Assembly: GCF_036669915.1 (NCBI RefSeq)
Contig: NC_089320.1
Span: forward strand, 5,885,491 to 5,949,490
Length of the DNA: 64,000 bases
Direction of reading: 5' to 3'
From: Pocillopora verrucosa
Lineage: Eukaryota; Cnidaria; Anthozoa; Scleractinia; Pocilloporidae
In this document: piece by piece, positions 23,013 through 34,210 of the stretch
How the letters are laid out: the number at the start of each line of letters is the position of its first letter
Position numbering within the stretch: the stretch's first letter is position 1
Position numbers and translations under genes: made by a program
The notes under the pieces: generated by a model
The model's database searches: none
What the model was told of the DNA's origin: nothing
Seen by the model: only the letters and a program-made list of their open reading frames with translations

Positions 23013-26000
23013 ATGTCTGGTGAAGTCACCGAAACACCTGTCGCAAAATATGGCCAAAGTAGTGAATTTGGCGTCGTTCTTGACTTTATTCAAAGAATGA
23101 TAAGTAACGACACTTTACGCCAAGCCTTCAACATTCCACATCTGGTCATGGTCGGTCGGCAAAACATGGCAAAAACCACTCTGATAAACCGTCTGATCGG
23201 GCGATATCTTCTCCCAATGCGCCGCAATGAAACCGCGAACACCTTACAGGCCCGCACTACATATCCCATAATACTCAACCTAAGAAACGGCAAGAGGAGC
23301 CTAGTGGAGGTTAAATGCGATATACCGGGTATTGGGGGGGCTGTGGAGAATCCTAAGGATGATACCGTGGAGACATTTCTTAACCAAATCACAGCACATT
23401 TACCAAAGGAAGAGGGAACTCCAATTTCGAAAACCCCTGTTAATGTTACTTTGCAAGGTAAGATATATTAATTTAACTAGAATTCAGATTTCACATATCG
23501 ATCTCATTTAAAGAGATCGATATGTGAATATCGTTGTCGTTTTATCATAGCAGATAGCAGTTCGCATTGAGTGAATGTGAAATAAACGAGAAGTTTTTTA
23601 ACTGCTTTTTGTTTCCTGCCAGTCTTGAAAATTCCTTCATTCAATTCTATAGAAGTTCTAAGTCCATTCTGAAATTTAAACTTAATATATCTTGCACTGT
23701 TCAGATCATTTCGACTTCGTACTCTTTCCTCTTCTCCAGGCCCCGAATTCACGACTCTTACCTTGGTCGACCTTCCTGGCGCTCATTTTGCCAATGACGA
23801 TCCACGCATGAACCTCGTCACTCAAAATTTAGTTTTGGAATACATCGAGAAAAACACTAACAGCATTATCGTCATAGTATCTGAAGTAGGGGACCCCACA
23901 GGTGACAGTGCAATAAACCTTGTCATGCAAAAGGCCCCAGATTTTAGGAGCCGCACAATCTGTGCACTTACCAAGCCAGATAAGTTGAGAGAATCCGATG
24001 ATATGGGGAAAAGGGTGGCCATGAATGGATCCAGCTTCACACTGGATGATAACCGATTCATTGTACTGCGAGGTAAAATATGATTGTTCAGTTTGTTCCA
24101 CTTTGAAATGAGTCCATAACTTAGCTTACACCAGTAGTTAGGGACTTGTAAGGTATTAGTTAAAACGTTCTTCTACTGAGGGTCGCAAAAGCATAGCTAA
24201 AGTAGTCACATCGCTTCCTGATGACAAGGGAAATATCACAATATCCCCTGCAATAAGAACAAGGGCAAACACGTGTAATAACCTGAAGAGTGGAAAACAC
24301 AAGAAACCAAGGAGTCACGATTGGTAGTCTGGCACCTGATTGATCGAGGGTGTGTTTTTTGTAACCAATCCAGCTCGAAGGGCAGTGAGACGAAACGAAA
24401 GAAATACATGATTTCTTTCTCCGGGAAAACTTGATCTACTGGACAGGAATGTATTTTGTGTGATTCAGGTCTAATTTAATTCGATAAAATTTATGGGCGT
24501 TTCTTCAGCTTTTTCTTCAATATAACATTCAGGGAAAGATGGCACAGATCCAAAAGAGAAGGACTGGGACGCTGAAACGACTCGTGTTCAAGAAAAACTA
24601 TGGTTTGCGCGGCATCCTCAGTACAAGGACATTCAACATGTCTGTGGAATTGATCGACTCATGGACACCATGATCTCTTTACTGGCTGAAAAGATGATCA
24701 CAGAAATTCCTATTCTGGTGACACAAATGAGGAGGCGAAAAAAAGAGGTTACAAAATCGTTTGTTAGAAGGGATTTTTTGATTACTGCCAGGCTAGCACC
24801 ATTGGGAGACCACTGGAAATTTTTGCAAAAAGCTGACCGCTCGAGCCTCACCCGGACCAGGACTCACGGTCTTAAGGGAAAATTTTATTGGTTGTCGAAA
24901 ATAATCCAAATTTTCTCTGTTTTTTTTTTCCTCTGTGTTTAGTGATTGGCATTATCGCTCCTAGATCCGTAACCACCTGATGAATGATAATGTGATAATG
25001 ATAGTGTCGTGTCTTAGTATCACAACTTTTTGATCCAATAAGGTGGACGATATACTTGAGGAACTAGAGGACAGCGAGGTACCAGAATCGAGCGAAGGCA
25101 AGGGTGGAGTGGCCATGAAACTGAAAGAAAATCTAATAAGAGAGTTAAATAAACTTCTTTTCAATAATACTTCTAACACAGCTGGAGGGGAGCGTGTCAG
25201 GCAGCTGTTTAATTCATTTCACCAGGAAGTTTTCAGGGTGAGTGTCTTTGGCTTATAGTCTTTAGTGTCTTGTTATAGGTGAGTAGTCATTTATCACAAA
25301 GTGATGGGCGAAAATTTTACTTATAGTACGATATATAAGGGAAATTTAACTTATTCTAAATAACGATAATAATAATTATTTTAAAATAAAGCACTTAGAA
25401 CAATCCTGGCATTCAATTGTTTTTAATTTTAGCTTTCCAAGTTACACTCGTTCGTGAATTATACTTGTAGGTGAAGAAAGAACTACTTAGTCAAACATCT
25501 TCTTATACATCACTGAAAGCACGACTTTTACGATCGGCATGAATACAGTACAAAGCACTCAGAAAGACTCCAGCATTCAATTGTTTCTTTTTTCAGCCTT
25601 TCCGATCATACTTGCAGGTGTAGTAAGAGCTACTTGAGTCAGACATCTTTGTTAACCACAGGAACAAAGAACAGAGCAAAAAAAAACCTAAATTTTCCCA
25701 GAGCTCCAACTATGAATAGAAATTGAATTCATGGTCTAAAACTCTTTCAAAAGGGGAAATTGGGCATGAGATACGCCGAACTAAAGCATTGGCTAAGGGA
25801 GTTATTATCACCTTTTTTTGGATAAAATTTGTCACAGGTGGATCCTTTGGAGTTGCGTAATGACGATGAAATACGAAGACAACAAAGAAAATTGGAGGGC
25901 GTGGCTGCCCCTCTTGGAGACAGCAGTGAAAACAGTCAGCTGCTGCAGAGGCTTCTGTATGAGAAGTATACAGGTATTAACTAAGAGCTTCTTAAACTTT

Positions 26001-28242
26001 CTGTAACAAAACATTTGTTTCTGGTTAAGCTAATTTGGAAAATTTCAGGGTAGGAGGCTGAAAAGCTCATAGTAAATATTCCTTTCATAGAGTTATTTTC
26101 GTCCCGTTTCTGGATAGTGCAATTTTCAATGAGTGTCGAAAGTGTTCTAAATTTTAAAGTAGACCCCCCCCTCTGGGTACACTATTGGGACTTGAAAAAG
26201 TGCCTCATGAATGGAGTTTTCCCTTCAATGAAGATAACACGTTTAAAGGTTATTTAGTGGATGCTCATTTCAGGTTACATTTCGGGGCGCGGAAAAGCTT
26301 CCCTTTAATTTAAGTGTACTTTCAATAAACTTTAGAGGAAGAAAAGTCATACCTTGGCCCCTCTCTCAAGGGTATACCTTTGGTTCTGAAATAATGTCCC
26401 CTTAATATAGGTGTCATAAAGGTAAGTTCTTAGACTGTTTTTCAATGGAACGATGCAGTCAATCACTTTTCTGTTTTTTCGATAGGAGTACAAGCCAATG
26501 GTAAACCAATCACGCTTCTGAGCCCAGTTGATAGGTTGCTACCCCTGTCAGAGAATCTTGTCAGAAATGTCGAGGCAACTTTGCGAGATATCGTCCAAAA
26601 GGCTATCGAACAAGCCTTGTCGAAGTTTCCCACACTCAAACAAGCAGTTGAAGCGAAAGTTGTCAGCAAGATTTTTGACAAGAAACGCGAACAGACTACG
26701 GAATTCATCCGACAATTCCTTGAAATGCAGAAAAAGAGCACTGATATCGTTTTCGCCCCAATCCCCACACCTCGAGAGATCAGCGTCTGGGAAGGGTTTC
26801 CTCTGGTAGATCGTAGTAAGCCTCATCCATGCATGACGTCAAAGACGACAAGTCATATGAAGTACCTTGCGAAAAATCTCTACCCTGAGAAGCTGCTTAA
26901 AGAGATAGACGGTTCTGGGTCACACAGTCTCATGTATAAGGTGAGAACTGAGAACGTTTAGGGTAATTTGCATGATGGAAACTGTAACCGAAGTCATGCG
27001 TAATTGTGTTCATCATTTTATTTAAAACATCCATACGCCTACGGTACTAAACACGAGTAGGAAAATACATTTTGGAGAACGGAAAGTTACAAATAAACTC
27101 ACAATAAAGAGAAATATTTACCATAACGGTGCATAGCTTTATTGGCGAAAAACGAAAACGATAACGCTGCTTCTTGAAAAGTGGACGTAAACATTGATCC
27201 CTATGAATTAATTTATACACAAAACTTACAAATTACTCGACGTAATTACGTAACATTACGCAACGGTACAAACAGCACCATAAGTACACAAAATAACTGA
27301 TGAAACGTACCAACACTCGAAGGTAATTAATTCGCACAGAAAACAGCATGGTGAAAAGTTTCGCGATTATAGAAAGCCTCTCGAGCTTAAGTCCAGTTTC
27401 TTTAAATAGAGCAAATTTAAATGGCCAATTACTAGTCGCTTGCTTACTTAGACACTTTCTGATCCACTGCTGGTTGTTGTAAGGTAAGATTATGATATAA
27501 AAGTTTTTAAACTGACATTGTAGCAGCGTGCTAATGCGTGGGTTGAAGCCTCCTATCAGTTGGGGATGGGTTTGGCAGAATTTTCGATAGATGGTGAAAA
27601 TTGCCGTCGGTCCTTACTCTGGACGAACAACATTTAAATTTCTTTTATGTGTTCAGTTTAAAGTAACGCTACTTCTTGTAAGCTTTGCGCACAAAATTGG
27701 AATATGTGGGTATCCCTTGATCAGAAAATGGCTAAACTGCAGAATACCCTGCTACTCATTTACATGTCACTGAATAAGAATAGCGTCTATTGTGTTATGC
27801 CTCGATCTTCAAAGCCTCCCGACACATATAAATGAGGTGGACCAAAGTGGCAGGGTATTCTGCAGTTACTCCAGCAAAATTTTCTATTAGAAAGACACTA
27901 TAGAAAGTTTTATCGTTCTTTCCCTAGGAACACGAGGAGATAAAGAATGTAAAAAGGAACGTGGTGCGATGCTTCAACGTGCTTAAAATGAATGTGTGTG
28001 ACACAGTCCCCCGCTGCATCCTGCATTTCTTCGTATCACAGTTAGTGGATGATCTTGACCGCGCTTTGGAGAAAGAAAACTTGGTTGAGTTCTTGGAGGA
28101 AAGGAAGGACATCCGGGACAAGCGCATCCTGTGTAGGAAACAGTCCCTCGCTTTAGAGAACGCGCTGCCACATACACAAGACGTCCTGCATAAACTACTG
28201 CGCATGAAACAGGGATCTCCCCAAAAGGACCGGAAGATGTAA
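23013..28242 (+). CDS. Mx/dynamin-like GTPase, copy 1
   Basis: Large dynamin-superfamily GTPase, predicted 697 residues. Exons: 23013-23457, 23740-24072, 24533-24747, 25043-25237, 25838-25973, 26486-26940, 27928-28242, all in phase with no stops. GTPase domain: G1 GRQNMAKTTL (A53, K54), switch threonines in ARTTYP (82-83), G3 DLPG (159-162), G4 TKPD (226-229; TKPD is the Mx form, dynamins usually have TKLD). Residues 260-593 form a helical stalk and 594-697 a GED-like end (RCFNVLKMNVCDTVPRCILHFF). No PH or transmembrane segment is seen, which fits Mx-like rather than endocytic dynamin. Oddities: Gly before the P-loop Lys is Ala; exon 1 differs at CDIPGIGGAVENPKDD; the exon 3 donor is GAG|gttaca, weaker than in the other copies. 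A cytoplasmic, self-assembling role is inferred from the family. Confidence 0.85.
23491..23527. repeat. Perfect hairpin in intron 1 of copy 1
   Basis: 15-bp perfect arms, TCACATATCGATCTC and GAGATCGATATGTGA, with a 7-nt loop. Copies 2 and 3 have only the left half with changes, so the hairpin is specific to copy 1. Confidence 0.8.
27735..27867. repeat. MITE-like foldback in intron 6 of GTPase copy 1
   Basis: 18-bp perfect terminal inverted repeats, AACTGCAGAATACCCTGC and GCAGGGTATTCTGCAGTT, 97 bp apart. The same element sits at the same place in copy 2 (38546-38678) and is absent from copy 3. Confidence 0.75.
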
Positions 28243-28765
28243 CTGAATAGAATGTTTTCATTACTTAGCCTTTTCAAGAAATAATTATCTAGCTTAGGGT
28301 TTCTTTTAATTTTCGTATAAAATTCTGAATATCATGACCATACCCGGTTGCAATAGGTATAATTTAAAAATTCATTTAGTTATAAACATTTTATGTGTAT
28401 TCTTTGAAGGAGTTAGTTCTGAATTATGCTGAACGTAATAGCGTTAGTCAATTTTCAAAATTTTTTTCATATAAGTACTAGTGAGCTGCACACAGCAACA
28501 AATCTTAGTTTACTTTTTAAAATGATTTTTAAAGAAGTATTAAACTCTTCCTTATTAACTCTTTGATTTTTAAACTTAGTAGCGTTTAGAATCAGAGCCA
28601 GGTGCTCATTTTTAATTATACTATCTCACGCTCTAAGGGGAACATTTAAAAAGCTCAACATAGCTTCCTGAGATCTTTACCATCATAATATTTGGAAAGT
28701 TAGCAGATCTAAATGTAATGCACCAACTGAAAGACAAATGAATTGTCAGTCATTCAAAAGGAAAC

Positions 28766-28771
28766 AATAAA
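28766..28771 (+). terminator. Candidate polyadenylation signal, GTPase copy 1
   Basis: AATAAA in the conserved context GAAACAATAAAGGCAAGTT, about 525 bp past the stop codon. The same context occurs after copies 2 and 3. Confidence 0.4.
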
Positions 28772-29184
28772 GGCAAGTTTAGCAGTGTGGAGTAAACCAT
28801 AGTCTCTGTGTGGACTCTTCTCTCCAATAACTGAGAGAGTAGATCATTGGTAGACGTGCTAGTAAACGTTGGGTTTTAGCCACCTATCTACTTTACCAGG
28901 TTTTCCGCGAAATTTTAAAACGAGGGAAGCTTTTACCAGCGTCCTCTGTGTTTACGGTGCCTCGTGTGAAGGTCATGTGTCCAAGATCTCCAACTTCTGA
29001 GGGTAAATATTGAGTGTCTTAACAGGGGTGGGTGTTTGTTTTATCATAACTTAGGTTCTTGAAATTTAATTCCTGTTTAAACCTTTGGAGACAGGAGATT
29101 CCCCACAATAGCCCTATTGAGGACACTACTTTTGTAATTACCGTGGTTAGACGTGATTTTCATTTTATAATTGTTTTCTCAAAA
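28772..29184. other. Shared 3' flank of GTPase copy 1
   Basis: Continues to match the flank of copy 2 (39593-40020), so the duplication unit runs well past the gene. No gene seen. Confidence 0.5.
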
Positions 29185-31025
29185 CGTCATCTTCCACATA
29201 CGATAGGGGCGGCAGTTTAGGTGAGTTTTCACATCGAGCACAACTTCGCTCACCTCTGACCACGTTAGCATTCCTCCACCAATTACTTTGTAGAAAGTGC
29301 GTTTAAAGAGGCCCACCATGCGCTCCAAACTAGCCGCCCCACCAGGGTGCTCGGCTCAGGTTGAATCTCCATGTGATCTTCTCCGATGCTAGGTAACCTT
29401 GCATCTGCTTGTCTTTCTGGATTTCTTTCATCGGTTTTGTCGCTCCCACAAAAGTCCTTTCATTGTCTGAGAGAATCTTCGAAGGTCGTCCTTGTTCAGC
29501 GATGAAACGTTTTAGGCTTGGCATGAGGGTAGTGGTTTCTAGATTTGGTAAGACTTCTAGGTACAAGGCTTTCGTTAGACTGCAGGCATAAAGCACCAAT
29601 CAATTTCTTATGTTGTGAGAGGACCCTTTGTTCTACTTGCTCTTATTTCTCTAGCATTTTTCCCAGTATGAGTTCTTGGCAATAAGTTCGTCGAGCTCAT
29701 CGTCAGATTTCACGGCCAAACAGCTCCTTTTTAGTTTTCGCCTCTCGGTTGGATTCCTTACTGGGTGCGGTGACAAGGTTTATTGACCATTTCCTAGGGT
29801 CACTAAGCCACTCAGTGGTCCACTCCGTCATAGTTGGTTCCCTTTAGATACCAGTCCACCACGGCTGGCAAGATCTGCAGAATTATTTTTAGTTGGTACT
29901 TGCCGTCAGCTAACCTCAACATGCTTTCTAATCTTCCGTACTCGGTTAGCCATAAACTGCTCGTAGTCTCCTCCGCCTAATATCCAATGTAAGGTAACGC
30001 TGCTGTGGAGCCAACAGTGTAGGGAAGTTACTGGGAAACCTTGAAGCGCGTCTTGCACGTTTCTCAAAAGGTTCACAGCTATGTGAACAGAGATCAGTTC
30101 TCGGCGAGGTATAGTTAGTACTTGCTTTGCTAGTCTTTGATTCTTACCGTCCAACCAATGAAACGGCAGTGCATCTCGGTCTTGCTCGCGGATACGCGCT
30201 TGGAGAAATGCCTTGCGAATATCGCCAGAGAGGGCCATTGCATGAAACATTCCCCTTAGAAGTACTTTTCAGAGCTGGCTTTGTAGGGGTGGTCCACCTT
30301 CTAGGCAGTCGTTTAGGGAGGGAACTAAGTCAAGCTCTTGCTGAGGCATCGTACACAATCCGCATCTTAGCAGTTTCGGCGCTCTCTTTTACGACGGCCT
30401 TGTGGGGGATGTAGAATTTTCGTTCAATTGCTGGCATCTCTGCTTCTTCTGTAACTCCTTCCTGTAGCTGTTCTTGAATGATTGCATCATACTTGTCAAG
30501 CTTTCCTGTTTTCTTTAGTCGTTGGACTAAACTTCCGAGTCGCTTCAGGCTTCCCGATTTGTTGGAGGGTAATAGAGGATGATCTCTTTTCCAGGGAAGG
30601 CCGGTCTCTTACCAGCTTTTAGGGCTGCAGCTCAGCTGTTCGAGGAATTCTCCACACACCACGCTCTGATTCCCATTAGTTTGGTCTTCAAAGTCTAAAG
30701 ACGTCCATGCGGCAGAGCTCTTCATAACTGGTTGAAGTCGTCCGGGTTAAGAACATGCTGTCAAGGTTTTGCTCCGTCCCGGTCACTTGCACGTTGTAGG
30801 TTTCAGTTCGCTTGGTAACAGTGCCCACAATAGTTTTTATTCGGTGCGTGAGAGTGCATGACGGTGCACAATTTTCCTTAAAGCTTCTCCATAGCGGGCT
30901 ATTTTTTCATTGCTTCCACAACTGCGTTAGTCTCCCTGCGCGTTAGAACAAAAAGTTGAAGCTCGGCATCGAGAGCCTTTAGTTTAGGTTCTATAGTTGG
31001 TGCCGTCGGAGATGCCATTAATGTG
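29185..31025 (-). mobile_element. Degenerate BEL/Pao LTR-retrotransposon
   Basis: On the minus strand, pieces occur in the BEL/Pao order. A gag-like start (MASPTAPTIEPKLKALDAEL) lies near 31017. Reverse transcriptase follows, with FYIPHKAVVKESAETAKMRIVYDASA at about 30330-30410 and SGDIRKAFLQARIREQDRDALPFHW at about 30150-30230. The integrase core (YACSLTKALYLEVLPNLETTT, LSDNERTFVGA) and its C-terminal end (LERMVGLFKRTFYKVIGGG) occupy about 29600-29185. Stops and frameshifts interrupt every part and most of gag-protease is gone. No clear LTR pair was found. It lies between GTPase copies 1 and 2. Confidence 0.75.
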
Positions 31026-31225
31026 GGGAATAGGTAAGGAACCCACAATGTCGCTTTTCTCTTCCAGATTTTTCATTCTTTTTTTTTAGATTCTCTCCAT
31101 TGATTTTAGGTTCTATAAAGGGTCCCGTCGGAGATGCCATTAATGTGGGGAATAGGTAAGGAACCCACACTGTCGCTTTTCTCTTCCCTTTTTTTCATTC
31201 TCTTTTTTTAGATTCTCTCGCATGC
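30989..31225. repeat. Tandem duplication of about 118 bp
   Basis: Two direct copies starting at TTAGGTTCTATA (about 30989 and 31108). Both contain GGAGATGCCATTAATGTGGG and end in a T-rich tract with GATTCTCTC. It overlaps the 5' end of the BEL/Pao remnant, so the duplication happened after or during its decay. Confidence 0.65.
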
Positions 31226-31879
31226 ACAACAAATTATCTCAGACTGACTAAAACTACAATCAACTGCTCCTTTATCGTATGGACACACCTTGATCAAACG
31301 TAAGCTGATTGTCTTTAAAAGATCTTTCAGACAAAAGATAAACAAACTCATTCATTAGAGCAGACAGAACGTACGCTTGATTTCCGGCTAGATATTCCAC
31401 AATTATTACATCAACTTAACTTCAATCAATACTAGTAATGCTGTTTCCGATATTGCCGCAATGAATCGCGAAATCGCGCGCTGGATTTGTAGCCGCCCGG
31501 TCATTTTGAGCTTGGATTTTTCGCTTCTCGGATCGGGCGTTCGGAAATGGAGCGTACAACTTTGTCCTTCTCTTGTGTAGTAAACCTAGAAATGAATAAC
31601 TCGCTAAAATGGCTTCTTTTCAACATAGTAAGCGGTCAGGTGACAAGCGATGCTCTGTAGAAGTAAGGTGAGGTATTGTTATTGAGAATTTGACTGTATT
31701 TTTTTAATTCATAGGAGCGGTCGTAAATATTTTCCTTCAAACTCTTATAATTTCGCCATGAATCTTATTTCGCAAGATGATCATTATACAGCTGGAGCTT
31801 GGGCCGCCTGTTGTTTGCTTGCTAGGTATATCACAGTGCGTTGCTATGTGGTATCCAAGCAGGTGATGAAGTCCTGCAA

Positions 31880-31986
31880 AGAGCCTATTCAGTCGTTCAC
31901 TTAAATCAAGGTGTTTCCCGGCAGGAAATTGACTATTCCGCACGGTTCAACCTTAAAACAGTTTTTACGTGTCCGCGTAAGAAAAG
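31880..31986 (+). other. Candidate 5' non-coding exon of GTPase copy 2
   Basis: Matches the candidate leader exons of copies 1 and 3 and ends at a good donor (AAAAG|gtaagg at 31987). The predicted intron runs to the acceptor just before 34201. Confidence 0.45.
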
Positions 31987-32189
31987 GTAAGGCAACTAAC
32001 TGATAAGAGTGTTACATAATTGACTATAGTTTCTAGTCGCCCACATTGTAAAATACCACAAATTATTTCAAATGCGAGTGCATATCAGAACTTAGGCAGC
32101 TGGTCTTTGACGATTGAAATGAGTGTTTTAGTCTTTCCAGTTAAACCAAGTTAAAGCAATTCGTCGCCCTTCTTAACCATGAATCCTCT

Positions 32190-33210
32190 TCGAAGGTATC
32201 AAATTTCAACATCGATCGGCCTTCCGTGGTTCAGGAGTGCTTATGAAGCTGTTATGGAACCTATATATACTAACAGCGTCTAGTTATTATAGTAGGAGTC
32301 CTTTCAGCCGTCGTTCTGCTGAAAATATTACTCGTTGGATTCAACTTTTGCAATGTAAACAAGCACACTTGTTCATAAACAGAAGCTACGGTTCTTACAT
32401 TTGATTGAGGTTTTTAAATGAAAGAGGTCGTGAATCTATTTCGGAAAGACGAAACCGATAATTTTCTTTAACAATGAACTCACTTCAATCTGAGGGTAAC
32501 CTATCTAATTGCAAAATGCGCGGATTAAATTTACCACGAAGGGAACCAAAATTTAAACATAACTCAGTTGAATCTGAGGGCAGCTTTATCATCGTTTTAA
32601 TTATTAATTCCTTAATTAATCCGCGTAAAGGAAACATAATCTTTTTTACAGTATATATGCAGGCGCAGACGCAATTCCAAAATGCGCCAACTAAAATTTA
32701 TCGCGAGGGAACTAAATCTTAAGCTAGATTTACCTATCGTTGAGCGAAAATTTACTAAAGGTATATAACAATGTGCACAACTGTGAAGAATTGTCTCTTC
32801 AAGCGTCATGTTCTCCGAAGTCTTCATAATTAAATTATCAAACCTTTGCGAAATTAAATCTTAAACAGATGTCAGAGCCGTAGCTTCTGTTTATGAACAA
32901 ATGACCTTGTTTGCATTGCGAAAATTGAATCATACGGGTAATATTTTCAGCAGAACGACGGCTGAAAGATTCTATTATAATGGCCAGACAATATTAGTAT
33001 ACAAAGACTCTATAGCTATAACAGCTTGACAAGCACTTCTGAAAGACCGATCGATGTTGAAGTTTAATACCTTCAATACCTTCCGTCGGACCGCCTCTAG
33101 AGAGACTGCGTCTTAATTCACAGTTTTGCCCATTGTTATATACCATTAGTAAATTTTCGCCCAACTATACGCAAATCTAGCCTAAGATTTAGTTATCCTT
33201 GCGGTAAATC
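32190..33210. repeat. Inverted duplication inside predicted 5' intron of copy 2
   Basis: About 32190-32430 reappears inverted at about 32870-33070. The block between (about 32440-32830) is inverted relative to the orientation seen in copy 1, and a short piece of the original orientation follows (about 33110-33210). The intron RNA could fold into a long imperfect hairpin. Confidence 0.65.
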
Positions 33211-34210
33211 AAAAGGTCCAGAAAATGGCAAGCAAAAGTTCAACCAAACAAGACGAAGAAGCTCTTACGCATCTTTCGTGCTCTCCAAACTTCCCGCGTG
33301 CTTCATATCTCGATGAACGCACGCTGACATATGAACCAATTGTTAATTGTCGAAGAATCAAACGTGTACGACTGACCTTTCTTCCTATTCGCTAACACAA
33401 TGACAGTTCTGACAGTTGACTTTGAAATGGTTTCTGGGGCGCACACTCACTATAAAAACAAGCAATATTATTTCTGTTTTCTTTTTTTCGCGATTCGTGC
33501 GATATCGGTTTTCTGGCGCAATTTAACGCGAAATTCACGCGTCAGGTAGTGAGTTTTCCTGAACACATTTTTTGTATGTCATGAACTAAAAATACGGAAG
33601 CTCGCAAGTCGGATTTTTTTAACAAATTTTTCTGTTGCTCGATAGCACAATTTATTTACATTGGTTTTCGTTGTCGAAAACCAAACCTTAAATCTGTGAC
33701 TTTATTAAAGGTAGTCTGGAAATTTTACCACAAGGGTTGCCTAATAATACATTATAATATCCGTCGTCACAGTGGTCAAACTGTTGTGGACTCACAAGGC
33801 GCAGCCGAGTGAACGATTTGTTTTTTTTACCTCGGCATCAACGTCAAACAAAACGATTCTTTCAGTTCGTGGCCATTGCGTGACGCGTTGACGCGACAAC
33901 AGCAAATTGGCCAATCAGGCTTCGACATTACTCCCCTTTGTGGCTAAAAAAAAAATGAAACAATAAAAAAAACGTTTACCTGATCCCCCATAAGACCCTG
34001 TGCTATGCAATGCCCCCTTCCTCACTCATCAGCAGTTAATTGGCGGTCATTTTTCACAGTCCCCCTTTTAACTCTTTGGTGAAACTGATCTTCATCTCTG
34101 CCCCATGAAAAACATGTGACCCCATAAAAGATTCCCTTCCCCCCTACCGCCCGGGGATAAATAAGGACTGACCCCTCAATTGTCTGTTGCATCATTGCAG
34201 ATAGTAAACC

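Noticed and set aside
23090-23392. Minus-strand 92-120 codon frames opposite GTPase exons in all three copies
   Set aside because: They recur only because the sense exons are conserved; no recognisable protein.
29185-31025. Functional BEL/Pao retrotransposon
   Set aside because: Stops and frameshifts in every domain and no LTR pair found; annotated as a remnant.
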